Positions 1 to 7,062 of a stretch of 36,482 nucleotides of DNA are shown here, one piece after another. Location: the IMG/VR virus record IMGVR_UViG_3300009011_000033, positions 1 through 36,482 of that record. One strand, written 5' to 3'. Within the stretch, counting starts at the first letter, position 1, and the number at the start of each line of letters is the position of its first letter. Origin of the DNA: a virus. Under the pieces are notes generated by a model. That model was not told the DNA's origin and did no database searches. It saw nothing but the letters and a program-made list of their open reading frames with translations. A program made the translations under genes and the position numbers.

Positions 1-152
1 TCCCACGTTTCAAGGTAGGACAGGGAGGTGCGGCCCTTCTTCAGTTCGGCGACGCGGGCCTTGCGCAGGTCGCCCATCAGGGCGCTGAGCTGGTCGAAAG
101 TCAGGGGCCGGAGTTCGTGCCCGGGGGCGGTGGTTTCTGCGGTGGTAGTCAT
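1..152 (-). CDS. Partial N-terminus, possible Rad52-like ssDNA annealing protein
   Basis: Only the first 50 codons are in the window; the gene runs off the left edge. The start is an ATG at 152, followed by a Thr-rich start and then LTFDQLSALM, ...RVAELKKGRTSLSYLETW. The pattern 'RV...G.SYLE.W' resembles the start of the Rad52/22-type annealing proteins common in actinobacteriophages, where it is followed by DVRA/FGF motifs that lie outside this window. That family call is an inference from a short stretch. The gene has its own promoter just upstream (159-187) and almost no leader, so the message may be leaderless. A terminator (253-284) separates it from the dUTPase unit. Confidence 0.5.
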   Translation of the reverse strand, partial: MTTTAETTAPGHELRPLTFDQLSALMGDLRKARVAELKKGRTSLSYLETW

Positions 153-158
153 AGGAGC

Positions 159-187
159 ATTATCTCATTTCCGTAAACGAAAACCAA
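159..187 (-). promoter_or_regulatory. Sigma70-like promoter, possibly leaderless
   Basis: Reading the minus strand: TTGGTT (182-187), a 17-bp spacer, GATAAT (159-164), then six bases to the ATG at 152. The expected start site falls at or beside the start codon, and no Shine-Dalgarno sequence precedes the ATG, so leaderless translation is likely. Confidence 0.55.
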
Positions 188-252
188 AGACATTGTCTGT
201 CCATGGCGTGTCTCTGGGCGGACCCGTGGAAGCCTCTCTAAGGTCCTCCAAA

Positions 253-284
253 GGTGCGGGTGGGACAATCACCCCACCCGCACC
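253..284 (-). terminator. Hairpin terminator after the dUTPase unit
   Basis: Perfect 12-bp stem (253-264 with 273-284), 8-base loop, followed on the minus strand by TTT. It lies downstream of the stop at 304 and before the next promoter. Confidence 0.6.
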
Positions 285-303
285 CCGTTAGGCCCGGAGG
301 CGC

Positions 304-504
304 TTAATCAGCCAGCGCCAGCGTGGCCACATCCCCGCTGGCCAGCAGGAACTTTTCCCGGTTGAACCCGGAGGCCGTCGTCTCGATGGCGTCAGCCGTG
401 ACGTGGACCATCGCGGACCACGTCGGGTACTGGACCGAGTTGACCGGCGGGCGCTGGTCGAGGAACTTCGCGGCGAGCTTGATGTAGAACCGGCGGGACA
501 GCAT
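304..504 (-). CDS. Hypothetical protein, 66 aa
   Basis: The start ATG at 504 overlaps the TGA of the dUTPase gene by one base (TGATG), so the two are probably translationally coupled. The product is a small soluble protein with basic N-terminal residues (MLSRRFYIK) and no motif I recognise. It ends with a TAA just before the hairpin at 253-284, so it is the last gene of this unit. Confidence 0.7.
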   Translation of the reverse strand: MLSRRFYIKLAAKFLDQRPPVNSVQYPTWSAMVHVTADAIETTASGFNREKFLLASGDVATLALAD

Positions 505-986
505 CAGTTGCTCCCGGTGGAGCCGAAGCCGCCGTCGCCGCGCGCCGATTCTGCCAGCGCCGCCCCCTCGTCGGTGATGTCGTGGAACTCCACCCGCGAC
601 ACCGGCTGGACGACAAGCTGGGCGATGCGCTCGCCGTGGGCGATGTCCGCGTCCACCTTGCCGGTGTTCAGCAACAGCACCTTGACCTCACCCCGGTAGC
701 CGGAGTCGATGACGCCGCCGAGAACGTCGATGCCGTGACGTACCGCGAGGCCGGAGCGCGGCTTGATGTAGCCGACGTAGCCCTCGGGGATGTGGACGGA
801 CAGTCCGGTGCCGAACCCTGACCGGTCGCCCGGGGCGAGGATGGTCTTGGCGGACGTGCTGTAGAGGTCGTAGCCCGCGTCCCATTCGTGGGCCTGCGTC
901 GGCAGTACGGCGGCCGGGTCAAGCCTGACGACCTCGATGCTGACCGGGCGGACGTCCCGGCCCACGTTGATGTACCTAGTTCCCAT
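504..986 (-). CDS. dut: dUTPase (deoxyuridine 5'-triphosphate nucleotidohydrolase)
   Basis: A 160-aa protein of typical trimeric dUTPase length. It hydrolyses dUTP to dUMP and pyrophosphate, keeping uracil out of phage DNA and supplying dUMP for dTMP synthesis. All five family motifs are visible: DAGYDLYS (36-43), PRSGL (76-80), GVIDSGYRGEV with the catalytic Asp (91-101), GERIAQLVVQPV (118-129) and the Gly-rich C-terminal RGDGGFGSTG (149-158). The ATG at 986 is preceded by a weak AAAGAAAG stretch and, further up, by the TTGGTAGC leader motif (1011-1018). Neighbours are replication and small unknown genes. Confidence 0.96.
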   Translation of the reverse strand: MGTRYINVGRDVRPVSIEVVRLDPAAVLPTQAHEWDAGYDLYSTSAKTILAPGDRSGFGTGLSVHIPEGYVGYIKPRSGLAVRHGIDVLGGVIDSGYRGEVKVLLLNTGKVDADIAHGERIAQLVVQPVSRVEFHDITDEGAALAESARGDGGFGSTGSN

Positions 987-1051
987 GCTGATTCACTTTC
1001 TTTGCTGATGTTGGTAGCCGAACAGTAACGGCGCAGACGGACCATCCGAAG

Positions 1052-1267
1052 TTACAGGATGACGCCCGTCTGCACCGCGTTCCATGTGACGCCGAGGGAC
1101 CGCAGTGCCTCGATGCCAGAGGGATTCAGGAAAGCAAGCTCGATGGCTTCCCCGATTTCCAAATCCCCGCCGTCGATAAACGGATCGTGTGCCGCACCGA
1201 TGGCGATGACCGACGCAACGTCCACGTCGTCAGGGATTCTGATTTCCAAACTAAGACCTAAGCCCAC
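1052..1267 (-). CDS. Hypothetical protein, 71 aa
   Basis: I chose the GTG at 1267 because GAGAGG lies seven bases upstream; the gene then overlaps the 3' end of the HNH gene by 17 bases in another frame. The product is acidic in its first half (EIRIPDDVDV) with a hydrophobic stretch (ASVIAIGAA) too short and mixed to be a clear membrane segment. The function is unknown. The frame stays open upstream, but that part is the shadow of the HNH gene. Confidence 0.6.
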   Translation of the reverse strand: MGLGLSLEIRIPDDVDVASVIAIGAAHDPFIDGGDLEIGEAIELAFLNPSGIEALRSLGVTWNAVQTGVIL

Positions 1268-1592
1268 TGGAAGACCTCTCACTATTCTCGATGAGCTGGA
1301 CGCTCCCGTCGTTATCGAAGGTCGCCCACCCCATGAACGTCCTGATAGGTACAGCCGACGGGTCGTCCACGCTGATAGGAATAATGTAACCGTCCGTCTT
1401 CGCTTTCGACGGATTGGCGTGCGCCCACTTATGGCATGTGCCACACAGGTAAACGAGGTTCCCGGCGCCGTGGCCTCCTTCCCGGCGCCGTTGTCGATGG
1501 TGATGCTGGCTTCCGCGGGCCCCGCACCGGGAGCACTGGTCGTTACTGCGCTCCCGGACGAGGTTCCGCGTTCTGGTAGGGATGTCAGACAT
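1251..1592 (-). CDS. HNH endonuclease-like protein
   Basis: A 113-aa protein with a compact HNH layout: CSRCG near residue 20, a His pair followed by Arg-rich residues (HHHRQRR), a YLCGTCHKWAH segment with the second Cys pair and final His. Such proteins cut or nick DNA with one metal; in phages they act in packaging or are free-standing mobile endonucleases. The distance from the terminase genes makes a packaging role uncertain. The ATG overlaps the last base of a 16-bp palindrome (1592-1607), which leaves no room for a normal ribosome-binding site, so expression may depend on coupling to the preceding gene. Confidence 0.8.
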   Translation of the reverse strand: MSDIPTRTRNLVRERSNDQCSRCGARGSQHHHRQRRREGGHGAGNLVYLCGTCHKWAHANPSKAKTDGYIIPISVDDPSAVPIRTFMGWATFDNDGSVQLIENSERSSSGLRS

Positions 1593-1607
1593 GACGACCG
1601 GTCGTCA
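1592..1607. repeat. Palindrome copy 1, TGACGACCGGTCGTCA
   Basis: Perfect 16-bp palindrome. Its minus-strand TGA (1605-1607) is the stop of the 59-aa gene and its last base is the A of the HNH start codon, so it fills the whole gene junction. Confidence 0.95.
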
Positions 1608-1784
1608 TGCCGTCCAGTATTCCGTCACGGGCGGGCCGCTGTAGCCCTCCCAGATCGGGTACCGGGTGACGTGGTTGGCCAACTGCTCCTCGATGATGCC
1701 GCGGATTTGCGCCAGCGCATCGGCAAGAACCGTCGGGTCCTCCTCGTCGATGTCCACCGTCACGTGGATGACGTGGCGGCTCAC
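1605..1784 (-). CDS. Hypothetical protein, 59 aa
   Basis: GTG start at 1784 with GGAGG seven bases upstream; GTG and the TGA of the previous gene overlap (GTGA). The protein begins SRHVIHVTVD, is acidic, has an amphipathic middle (LADALAQIRGIIEEQL) and ends EYWTA. The function is unknown. The stop codon is supplied by palindrome copy 1. Confidence 0.65.
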   Translation of the reverse strand: MSRHVIHVTVDIDEEDPTVLADALAQIRGIIEEQLANHVTRYPIWEGYSGPPVTEYWTA

Positions 1785-1996
1785 GGCAGTGCCTCCTCGA
1801 TTTCCCTGAATCGTGCCTTGATCTTCTCCAGCGCCAGCTTCCCGGCGTCGGTCAGCCCGTCCCGCTGGCCGTGCCAGCCATACAGGAAGAACGCGCGCTG
1901 GCCGGTCGTCTCGTTGACCAGTCCCTCCAGCTCGGTCAGGAGCGGCAGGGCCTCGGTCGCGGGCCAGTATTCCTCCGGCTCACCCTGCGACGTCAC
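1781..1996 (-). CDS. Hypothetical protein, 71 aa
   Basis: The start is the GTG at 1996, in a GTGA overlap with the stop of the winged-helix gene. The product contains GRTG-free helical sequence: LPLLTELEGLV, an aromatic FFLYGWHGQ, and a C-terminal helix rich in Lys/Glu (LALEKIKARFREIEEAL). The segment GLTDAGKLALEKI resembles the wing-and-helix end of small phage winged-helix proteins, but this is weak. It is translated in a coupled chain with its neighbours. Confidence 0.65.
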   Translation of the reverse strand: MTSQGEPEEYWPATEALPLLTELEGLVNETTGQRAFFLYGWHGQRDGLTDAGKLALEKIKARFREIEEALP

Positions 1997-2463
1997 GGCA
2001 ATGCCGCCAAGAACGCCCGGATCGCTTCGAGCCGCGTCGGGGCGATGCCGGACTTGCGCATCGCCTCCAGCACCGTCGCGTCGGGAAGCTCCCGCACATG
2101 CCGGTCCGGCTTGTTCCGCGGCCGGTACGGGGATTCCTCCCGCCCGTTCACATACTCGGGCAGGACGTAAATCTCGTGCCGCTTCCGCCGCATCTTGACC
2201 CGGGTGATCTTCCCGGCCCGGTGCAGGTGGGACAGCGCGCTGGACGACATGCCCTCGCCGATCCCCCACCGGTCGGTCAGTTCCGCGCTGGTCACACCCT
2301 CGGCACCCACATCGGAGAGCAGGTTGTAGGTGGCCTGCTGGACCCGGGAGGTGATGCCGCTGGCGTCGTTGCGTTCCTGCCGTTCCTTGGACGTGTCACT
2401 GCCCTTGGCATGGCCACTACCCATTCCCGGGTACGGGACCATCGTCGGTTCAGTCGTCGCCAT
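1993..2463 (-). CDS. Winged helix-turn-helix protein
   Basis: A 156-aa protein. The N-terminal 35 residues are polar and probably disordered. Residues about 40-100 have the order of a MarR/IclR-like winged helix: ATYNLLSDVGAEGVTSAELTDRWG, SSALSHLHRAGKI as recognition helix, then TRVKMRRKRHEIYVL as the wing. A basic linker (PYRPRNKPDRHVREL) leads to a short helical C-terminus. It is a likely DNA-binding regulator. The ATG at 2463 overlaps the end of the upstream gene by 14 bases; the stop overlaps the next GTG. Confidence 0.72.
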   Translation of the reverse strand: MATTEPTMVPYPGMGSGHAKGSDTSKERQERNDASGITSRVQQATYNLLSDVGAEGVTSAELTDRWGIGEGMSSSALSHLHRAGKITRVKMRRKRHEIYVLPEYVNGREESPYRPRNKPDRHVRELPDATVLEAMRKSGIAPTRLEAIRAFLAALP

Positions 2464-2713
2464 AGTGCACTGCCTCCTTCTTCATTTCCTTGCGGATTGC
2501 CTTGACCCATTCGGTCAGCATCACGGTCAGGTCCACGGACTCCCGCACGACCCGGTCCCCGTGATAGACGTTGAGCGTCAACACGGGAGGGGCGGAGACG
2601 CTGGTATCCAATTCGTAAGTGGACCCGTCCGACGCCTTCCCTGTCATCCACTCCTCACGGAACGCGCCGATGGTTTCGGTCCGGGTGGTGACGGTGAACT
2701 CGCGCTCAGCCAT
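2450..2713 (-). CDS. Hypothetical protein, 87 aa
   Basis: Starts at the ATG at 2713, overlapping the TGA of the preceding gene (TGATG). The sequence is a mostly beta-rich N-terminal half (REFTVTTRTETIG..., APPVLTLNVYHGDRVV) and a C-terminal helix with many Lys (EWVKAIRKEMKKEAV). No family is recognised. The compact overlap on both sides supports a real coupled gene. Confidence 0.65.
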   Translation of the reverse strand: MAEREFTVTTRTETIGAFREEWMTGKASDGSTYELDTSVSAPPVLTLNVYHGDRVVRESVDLTVMLTEWVKAIRKEMKKEAVHYGDD

Positions 2714-3288
2714 CAGGCGTCCATCGACGGCAGGGCGTCGGGGAGGTCGAAGTTGGCTTCGAGCGGGATCATCGCGCCGTGCCAGTGCAGGGTATCCACC
2801 CAGTCCATGAACGAAGCCCAGCCCGGGAAGGACGCAGAGTCCCCGGTGCCGGTGGTCCACATCCTCGCCCCGACCCGGAGGATCAGGAACTCGTAGGACT
2901 TGCCGCCGGGAGCGAACTGCACGAGCATCCGCCATGCCCGCTGGCCCCTCGGCGGTGCGGCCGTACGCCGGGCCTTGACCTTCTTGTCCAGCTCCGCGAT
3001 CCGTTCGGCGAGGTAGCCGAGGTTTTCGTGCGTGGCCTTGTGCTGGCGCTTCAGGTCAATGAGTTGCTGTTCGAGTGTCTTGGCCATGGGAGCTTCTTTC
3101 TGCTTGGTAGGTGTGGGGTACTTGATGCCGCCGCGACGGGCGGTAACGGGAACGTAGCCGATGGAGGTGTGGGCGAAGCCGTGCTCGTCGGCAACCATCG
3201 GGATGCCGTAGGGCGTGGGCGGGTAGATGTCCCGACCGGACAGGCCGGGATCGTAGCGGCCGTCGTCGTACTGGTCCGCCATGCTCAT
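2713..3288 (-). CDS. Hypothetical protein, 191 aa, with a second in-frame start
   Basis: The ATG at 3288 has a good GAGGGGGAT site and overlaps the upstream stop. The first 67 residues are Gly/Pro/Tyr rich. At 3087 there is a second ATG, preceded by CTACCAAGCAGAAAGAAG, which matches the leader found in front of separate genes elsewhere in this arm. Here that leader is translated (PTKQKEAP) and has no stop. From the second start the 124-aa product has a coiled-coil helix (LEQQLIDLKRQHKATHENL) followed by an aromatic domain (FPGWASFMDWVDTLHWHG). It may be two genes fused by loss of a stop, or one gene with two products. Confidence 0.65.
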   Translation of the reverse strand: MSMADQYDDGRYDPGLSGRDIYPPTPYGIPMVADEHGFAHTSIGYVPVTARRGGIKYPTPTKQKEAPMAKTLEQQLIDLKRQHKATHENLGYLAERIAELDKKVKARRTAAPPRGQRAWRMLVQFAPGGKSYEFLILRVGARMWTTGTGDSASFPGWASFMDWVDTLHWHGAMIPLEANFDLPDALPSMDA

Positions 3289-3491
3289 CCGATCCCCCTC
3301 AGCTTGGCGTCACGTGCCTTCGGGCCCATGGCCTTGATCCGCTTCAGGACATCGGCCACCTCGGCCTGCGTGTGTGAGCAAGTGCCTGTCCGGCCGAACT
3401 CGATCCCGAACTTTCCGCCGCAAATGACGCACGGATCATTCAGCCCAATGTGCTTGGAGCGGGCAATCATGTCGCCCGTAATCTCAGCCAC
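3285..3491 (-). CDS. Small zinc-finger-like protein, 68 aa
   Basis: I use the GTG at 3491, which overlaps the end of the DUF3846-like gene by eight bases; the longer frame upstream is a shadow of that gene. The protein has PCVICGGKFG then TGTCSH, i.e. C-x2-C ... C-S-H, enough to bind one zinc ion, followed by a helical Lys-rich tail (VADVLKRIKAMGPKARDAKL). The DNA- or protein-binding role is unknown. Confidence 0.62.
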   Translation of the reverse strand: MAEITGDMIARSKHIGLNDPCVICGGKFGIEFGRTGTCSHTQAEVADVLKRIKAMGPKARDAKLRGIG

Positions 3492-3867
3492 GGCGCTGAG
3501 CCGTCCACGTGTAGGTGAAGTCGATGACGCGCTGGGGCACGTCGGTGGAATCGCCCTCCTCGTCGGCGGGCCCGACCACCAGCCAGTCACCCACCAGCGG
3601 GGAATGGTAGTCGCGGATGCCCATGCCATTATCTTTGGCGAACAGCTCCATCACCCGGGCGTTGACCCGGTTCTCGACGTCCTCGTGGAACAGGCCCTCG
3701 TCGTCGCCCATCAGGTAGAAGTCAGACCCGCGCATCCCGGTGAAGCACCGGGAGTCGGGGGCGACCAGATCGTAGAGCTGGTCGTTGTTGCTGTCGCTAT
3801 TGAGGTCGATCACCTCGACCGGCTTGGACTCATCGAACGGGATGAGCACCGCTTTGGTGGTAGTCAT
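3484..3867 (-). CDS. DUF3846-like protein
   Basis: A 127-aa protein with the order seen in actinophage DUF3846 proteins: N-terminal KAVLIPFDESKPVEVIDL, a central region with acidic residues, and the C-terminal GDWLVVGPADEEGDSTDVP. The family has no established function. The start ATG at 3867 is preceded by AGAAAGAGAAACGCA, a leader shared almost base for base with the gene starting at 11691, and by palindrome copy 2. Confidence 0.72.
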   Translation of the reverse strand: MTTTKAVLIPFDESKPVEVIDLNSDSNNDQLYDLVAPDSRCFTGMRGSDFYLMGDDEGLFHEDVENRVNARVMELFAKDNGMGIRDYHSPLVGDWLVVGPADEEGDSTDVPQRVIDFTYTWTAQRRG

Positions 3868-3888
3868 TGCGTTTCTCTTTCTGTCAGG

Positions 3889-3904
3889 TGACGACCGGTC
3901 GTCA
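3889..3904. repeat. Palindrome copy 2, perfect
   Basis: Lies in the 51-bp gap between the primase stop (3919) and the start at 3867, just upstream of the ribosome-binding leader. Confidence 0.95.
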
Positions 3905-3918
3905 CTCTTGGTGGTTGG

Positions 3919-5508
3919 TTAGCCGATGACCACGCCGTTGCCGTCAACTTCACACGGCATCCACGGCATTTCCAGCGACTCCGGCTTGCCCCAGCGCATG
4001 TGCGTCGGGAAGTGCCGGGTGCGGACCCGGGGGAACCGGGTCTTCATGAACTCGTACACACCCTCGGTGTCCATCGGCGCCAGTCCGAAGCCGAAGTCCG
4101 GCCACTTCAGGAACGTCGATGATCCGTACGGGCGGACACTGCGTTTCGTGTCCCCCGGCGCACGGTGCGGGGCGTGGTGCTCCATGATGAACGCCGTCCC
4201 GCAAATGCCGCGGGCGTCGTTCACCGCCTTCTTGATCTTCCGCGCCGTCTCGTCATCCTTCAGGTCCTTCGACGAGAGGTTGTAGAGCGGGCCGATGACC
4301 ATGAGCTGAGGCTTGTACGCGCGGACCCGTTCCTGCAACCACGCGTGGCCGTCCTCGGAGGTGAGGTCCAGGTCGTTGTCCCACTCCTCGATCACGGTCA
4401 GCATCCCCGGCTGGAGGTTGTACCCGTGCCGGGCACAGCGCCCGATCAGGTCCTTCCACGAGTCGAGCACCTGATCCGGGTGGTTCTCCGAGTCCACGAT
4501 CACGGTCCGCACCGGCGGCATCGCGAGTCCCGTCCACGGGTGCATCCCCGCGGCCGCCATCACCCCAAGCTGGCGGCACAGTGTGGACTTCCCGTGACCC
4601 TCGAAGCCGGTCAGCAGGAACCGGTCCCCTTGGGCGAGGACGTTCGGGATCACGAACGACGTCGGCGAGATGATCCGCTTGATGACGTCGAGGACGTCCA
4701 CCCCGTAGGAGGTGCGGGACTCGTCGACCTCGGCGATGGTTTCGAGCAGGGAGCCGAGTGAGCCGCCCTTCTCGAAATGCTCGGTGATGTCCTTCGCCCC
4801 GTTCATCGGTTCCTTCACCGACACCAAGCACCCGAGGTTCGCGAGCTGTTCGCGGACCTGCCGTGCGTGGGTCCGGCCCGGGGTGTCCGTGTCCGGGATG
4901 ATGACGATGCTCGCCGGGGCGAGCAGTTCCGAGTACGCCATCGTCCACTTGCCCGCCCCCATCGGCGAGGTGGTTGCGACTTCCCCGCGCCGCCGCAACG
5001 TCTCAACATCCTTCTCGCCCTCGACGATGTAGATGGTCCGGCCCTCGTCCCGCGCGGCCAGCACTTCCGGGAGCCGGTACGGAACCCGGCGCACCCCGTC
5101 CATGTTCCACGTCCACCCGGTCTTTTTCTCCGGGTCGGGGTGGCGCTGGCGGAACGTCTTCTGTCCTCCCTCCTGCGGTATGCGCAGGACCTCGAACAGC
5201 AGGACGCCGTTCTCGTCGTAGTACGGGTAGATATGCGACGCCGGTCCGGCCGGTGTCCATTCCCCCTGCGGTGCGGACGTGTCCATTTCGTCCCGCGGTT
5301 TCATCAGCGACTGCGGGTCGATCCGGCCTTCGAGGAGAATGTCCTCGATCCGGCAGTTTGCGTGGCAGGTCATGACAACGGGCTGGGTGGTGCCCGGCGC
5401 CACGTGCAGGCTGGCGTTCCCGTCATCATGGGCGGGGCAGGGGGTCATCGACTGCTCCCCCGCCTTCGCCAGTTCAATAGACTCCGTCAAGCTGAGAGTC
5501 TGTCTCAT
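3919..5508 (-). CDS. DNA primase-helicase (CHC2 zinc finger, TOPRIM, RepA-like ATPase)
   Basis: A 529-aa replication protein. The N-terminus has a zinc-finger layout (CPAHDDGNASLH from residue 24, CHANC at 48-52). A TOPRIM domain follows with IYIVEGEKD (159-167) and PDTDTPGRTH (205-214), the metal-binding acidic residues for primer synthesis. The C-terminal half is a RecA-fold helicase of the RepA type: Walker A GFEGHGKST (301-309), VIVDSENH (336-343), Walker B-like LMVIGPLY (402-409). It would prime and unwind DNA at the phage fork, working with the SSB at 7081-7692. The ATG at 5508 has AAGGA upstream, and palindrome copy 3 precedes that. Confidence 0.93.
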   Translation of the reverse strand: MRQTLSLTESIELAKAGEQSMTPCPAHDDGNASLHVAPGTTQPVVMTCHANCRIEDILLEGRIDPQSLMKPRDEMDTSAPQGEWTPAGPASHIYPYYDENGVLLFEVLRIPQEGGQKTFRQRHPDPEKKTGWTWNMDGVRRVPYRLPEVLAARDEGRTIYIVEGEKDVETLRRRGEVATTSPMGAGKWTMAYSELLAPASIVIIPDTDTPGRTHARQVREQLANLGCLVSVKEPMNGAKDITEHFEKGGSLGSLLETIAEVDESRTSYGVDVLDVIKRIISPTSFVIPNVLAQGDRFLLTGFEGHGKSTLCRQLGVMAAAGMHPWTGLAMPPVRTVIVDSENHPDQVLDSWKDLIGRCARHGYNLQPGMLTVIEEWDNDLDLTSEDGHAWLQERVRAYKPQLMVIGPLYNLSSKDLKDDETARKIKKAVNDARGICGTAFIMEHHAPHRAPGDTKRSVRPYGSSTFLKWPDFGFGLAPMDTEGVYEFMKTRFPRVRTRHFPTHMRWGKPESLEMPWMPCEVDGNGVVIG

Positions 5509-5538
5509 GCGTCCTTCTTTCTAGCTGGCCGTCCTGAG

Positions 5539-5554
5539 TGACGACCGGTCGTCA
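5539..5554. repeat. Palindrome copy 3, perfect
   Basis: In the 55-bp gap between the stop at 5564 and the primase start at 5508. Confidence 0.95.
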
Positions 5555-5563
5555 GGTTGTTGG

Positions 5564-5827
5564 TTAGTCGGCGACGTGGTGCCACGGCCGCGCTTTGTTC
5601 GCGGCGGCCTGCGCCTTGCGTTCCTTCACCAAAGCTTCCTGCGCGTCGGCCAGATACCACCGCAACCACTCCGCACTGGTCGGTTGCTGGTGCTTCTCCG
5701 CCTTCACCACCGAGTAGCGGGCGATGTGGATGGGGATGTCGACGAGGTCGTTCTTGATGGACCGGGCCGTGGCCAGCGCCTGCTCCGTTGGTTGCCATGT
5801 TTTCCGTGATGAGTCCGAGTCCGTCAC
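5564..5827 (-). CDS. Hypothetical protein, 87 aa
   Basis: The GTG at 5827 is preferred because GGAGAG stands four bases upstream. The protein is polar, with helices ALATARSIKNDLVD and SAEWLRWYLADAQEALVKERKAQAA; the second is long enough for a coiled coil. No family is recognised. It precedes the primase, separated only by palindrome copy 3. A longer frame on the same strand (from 5960, with CCWCRH) overlaps it and I take that as a shadow. Confidence 0.65.
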   Translation of the reverse strand: MTDSDSSRKTWQPTEQALATARSIKNDLVDIPIHIARYSVVKAEKHQQPTSAEWLRWYLADAQEALVKERKAQAAANKARPWHHVAD

Positions 5828-5964
5828 GGCACTCTCCAATCTTCTGAATCCGTGATGATGTTGTGGCCGTCGCGCGAGCCTCCCACTTAAGTAGGTGACG
5901 ACACCAGCAACACCGTTTTGTGATGGTGGTTAAAGAGATGGTGGTTCCCTGATGGTTCATAGGA

Positions 5965-6043
5965 GCCCCAGTTCAGGGGTCGCGGAACCCCAGTTCCGGG
6001 GTGGGGGTGAGCCCTAGTTCCGGGGTGAACTTTCTTCAGGGGT
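5965..6043. repeat. Iteron-like cluster of four 16-bp units
   Basis: Units start at 5965, 5987, 6011 and 6028, with a consensus close to ACCCCAGTTCCGGGGT; the first three are near-palindromic and the fourth keeps only the TTCAGGGGT half. The cluster overlaps the last codons of the winged-helix gene and runs into a 187-bp gap that is locally richer in A+T (5920-5960). The arrangement resembles replication iterons or operator repeats beside an initiator gene. Confidence 0.6.
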
Positions 6044-6319
6044 GATCCCCGGTTCCTCTTTTTGGGCAGGGAACAGGAGCCGGTACATGGTGGATTTTCC
6101 GGCCCGAACTTCCCGGTCCAGATACCCCTTCTCGGAGAGTTCCTTGATGACGTCCCTAGCCCACCGTTCGGAGCACCGGGCTTTCTTTGCCAGCCTTGGA
6201 ATGGACGGCCAGCAACGGCCCTCATCATCGGCGTGGTCAGCGAGGCATAGCTGGATCAGCAGAGTGGTCTGATCGAACGGGCTCTCGTCCCATACGCGGG
6301 ACATAATCTTGATGCTCAA
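6014..6319 (-). CDS. Winged-helix replication initiator-like protein
   Basis: A 101-aa protein started at the TTG at 6319, because AAGGAG lies about six bases upstream and homologous phage proteins begin SIKIM..VW. It has the layout of the HTH_36-type DNA-binding domain: TLLIQLCLADHADDEGRCWPSI, then LAKKARCSERWARDVIKEL as helix-turn-helix, then EKGYLDREVRAGKSTMYRL as the wing. These domains occur in phage replication initiators and DnaD-like loaders. The iteron-like repeats overlap its 3' end. The stop is a TAG at 6014. Confidence 0.75.
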   Translation of the reverse strand: MSIKIMSRVWDESPFDQTTLLIQLCLADHADDEGRCWPSIPRLAKKARCSERWARDVIKELSEKGYLDREVRAGKSTMYRLLFPAQKEEPGITPEESSPRN

Positions 6320-6419
6320 ACGCTTCTCCTTGGGTTTTGCTGGGGAGACGAACGAGGCATCAGGTAGAGTGGACCTTGCGGCACGTACCGTTTCCAGATG
6401 CCTCATACATCTGATGGAG

Positions 6420-6451
6420 AAAGCCTCCGGCTCCTAACCCGGGGGCTTTTT
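6420..6451 (+). terminator. Rho-independent terminator read on the plus strand
   Basis: An 11-bp stem (6420-6430 with 6439-6449), complete on the plus-strand RNA with one U-G pair, followed by a run of T to 6451. On the minus strand the same stem has an A-C mismatch and a poorer T tract, so the plus strand is favoured. No plus-strand gene is known here. Confidence 0.5.
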
Positions 6452-6532
6452 CATGCTCACCATATCCCAAGAAATCTGACGTTATTGACAGGTAGAATGG
6501 GAGGGCGAGTTTCTTTCTGGTTGGTAGCCAAA

Positions 6533-6575
6533 CACTGAGGCCCCGTCTGCTTAGACCACAGACGGGGCCTCAGTG
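6533..6575 (-). terminator. Strong hairpin terminator
   Basis: Perfect 17-bp stem (6533-6549 with 6559-6575) with a 9-base loop, followed on the minus strand by TTT. It lies eight bases past the stop at 6584 and closes the SSB unit. The TTGGTAGC leader motif (6521-6528) follows directly. The rest of the 6320-6584 gap holds no gene I can support. Confidence 0.75.
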
Positions 6576-6583
6576 CTGTCCGG

Positions 6584-7018
6584 CTACGGGCGGTCGTCGT
6601 CCGCGGGCCAGCCGTGGTCTTCCGACGGCGGCTCCTCGTCGACGCCGTACCCCAGCGACGGGTCGTAACCCTCGACCGGGCCATCTTCTCCCGGGCCCTC
6701 CTCGGGGTCCACGTCCGGGGTCACCGGCACGGCAGTGAAGGTTCCGGCCAGCTCGGGGAACTGTTCGAGCAGGGCCTTGATCTTGTCCTCGGCCTTCTCC
6801 TGCTCGGTCTTGCGCCGGGTGTAGACGAGCCCGGCGGCCTTGAACTTGGCCTCCGCAATCTCGTGCAGTTCGCCGCGGTGCCGGTCGATGACCTCGCGCT
6901 CGGCTTCGTTGCGCAGACGGTTCTTGATCTGCTGTTCGGATTCGACCGGCTCGGCCTCGGCTACCTTGGCGGCGGTTGCCTTGGCGGCGGCGGGCTTACG
7001 GGTGGTTGCTGTTGCCAT
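6584..7018 (-). CDS. Hypothetical acidic-tailed protein, 144 aa
   Basis: The N-terminus is Ala/Lys rich (ATATTRKPAAAKATAAK), similar in style to the start of the protein at 19788-20558. A central helical part is strongly charged (RNEAEREVIDRHRGELHEIAEAKF, with KTEQEKAEDKIKALLEQF), and the last 40 residues are acidic with Pro/Gly. The length, basic head and acidic tail would suit an ssDNA- or SSB-associated protein, but I see no diagnostic motif. The ATG at 7018 has AGGAG upstream. It is co-transcribed with ssb. Confidence 0.7.
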   Translation of the reverse strand: MATATTRKPAAAKATAAKVAEAEPVESEQQIKNRLRNEAEREVIDRHRGELHEIAEAKFKAAGLVYTRRKTEQEKAEDKIKALLEQFPELAGTFTAVPVTPDVDPEEGPGEDGPVEGYDPSLGYGVDEEPPSEDHGWPADDDRP

Positions 7019-7062
7019 TGCTGTTGTCTCCTGTTGTGTGATGGTGCGAACTGGTTGGTAGC

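Noticed and set aside
1059-2198. Plus-strand open frame (379 codons) over the HNH and small genes
   Set aside because: It runs through several minus-strand genes that overlap by ATGA/GTGA; Arg/Ser-rich composition fits a shadow.
5505-5960. Minus frame starting MNHQGTTISL with CCWCRH
   Set aside because: It overlaps the whole 87-aa gene and part of the primase leader in another frame and has no good ribosome-binding site; its Cys cluster alone is not enough.
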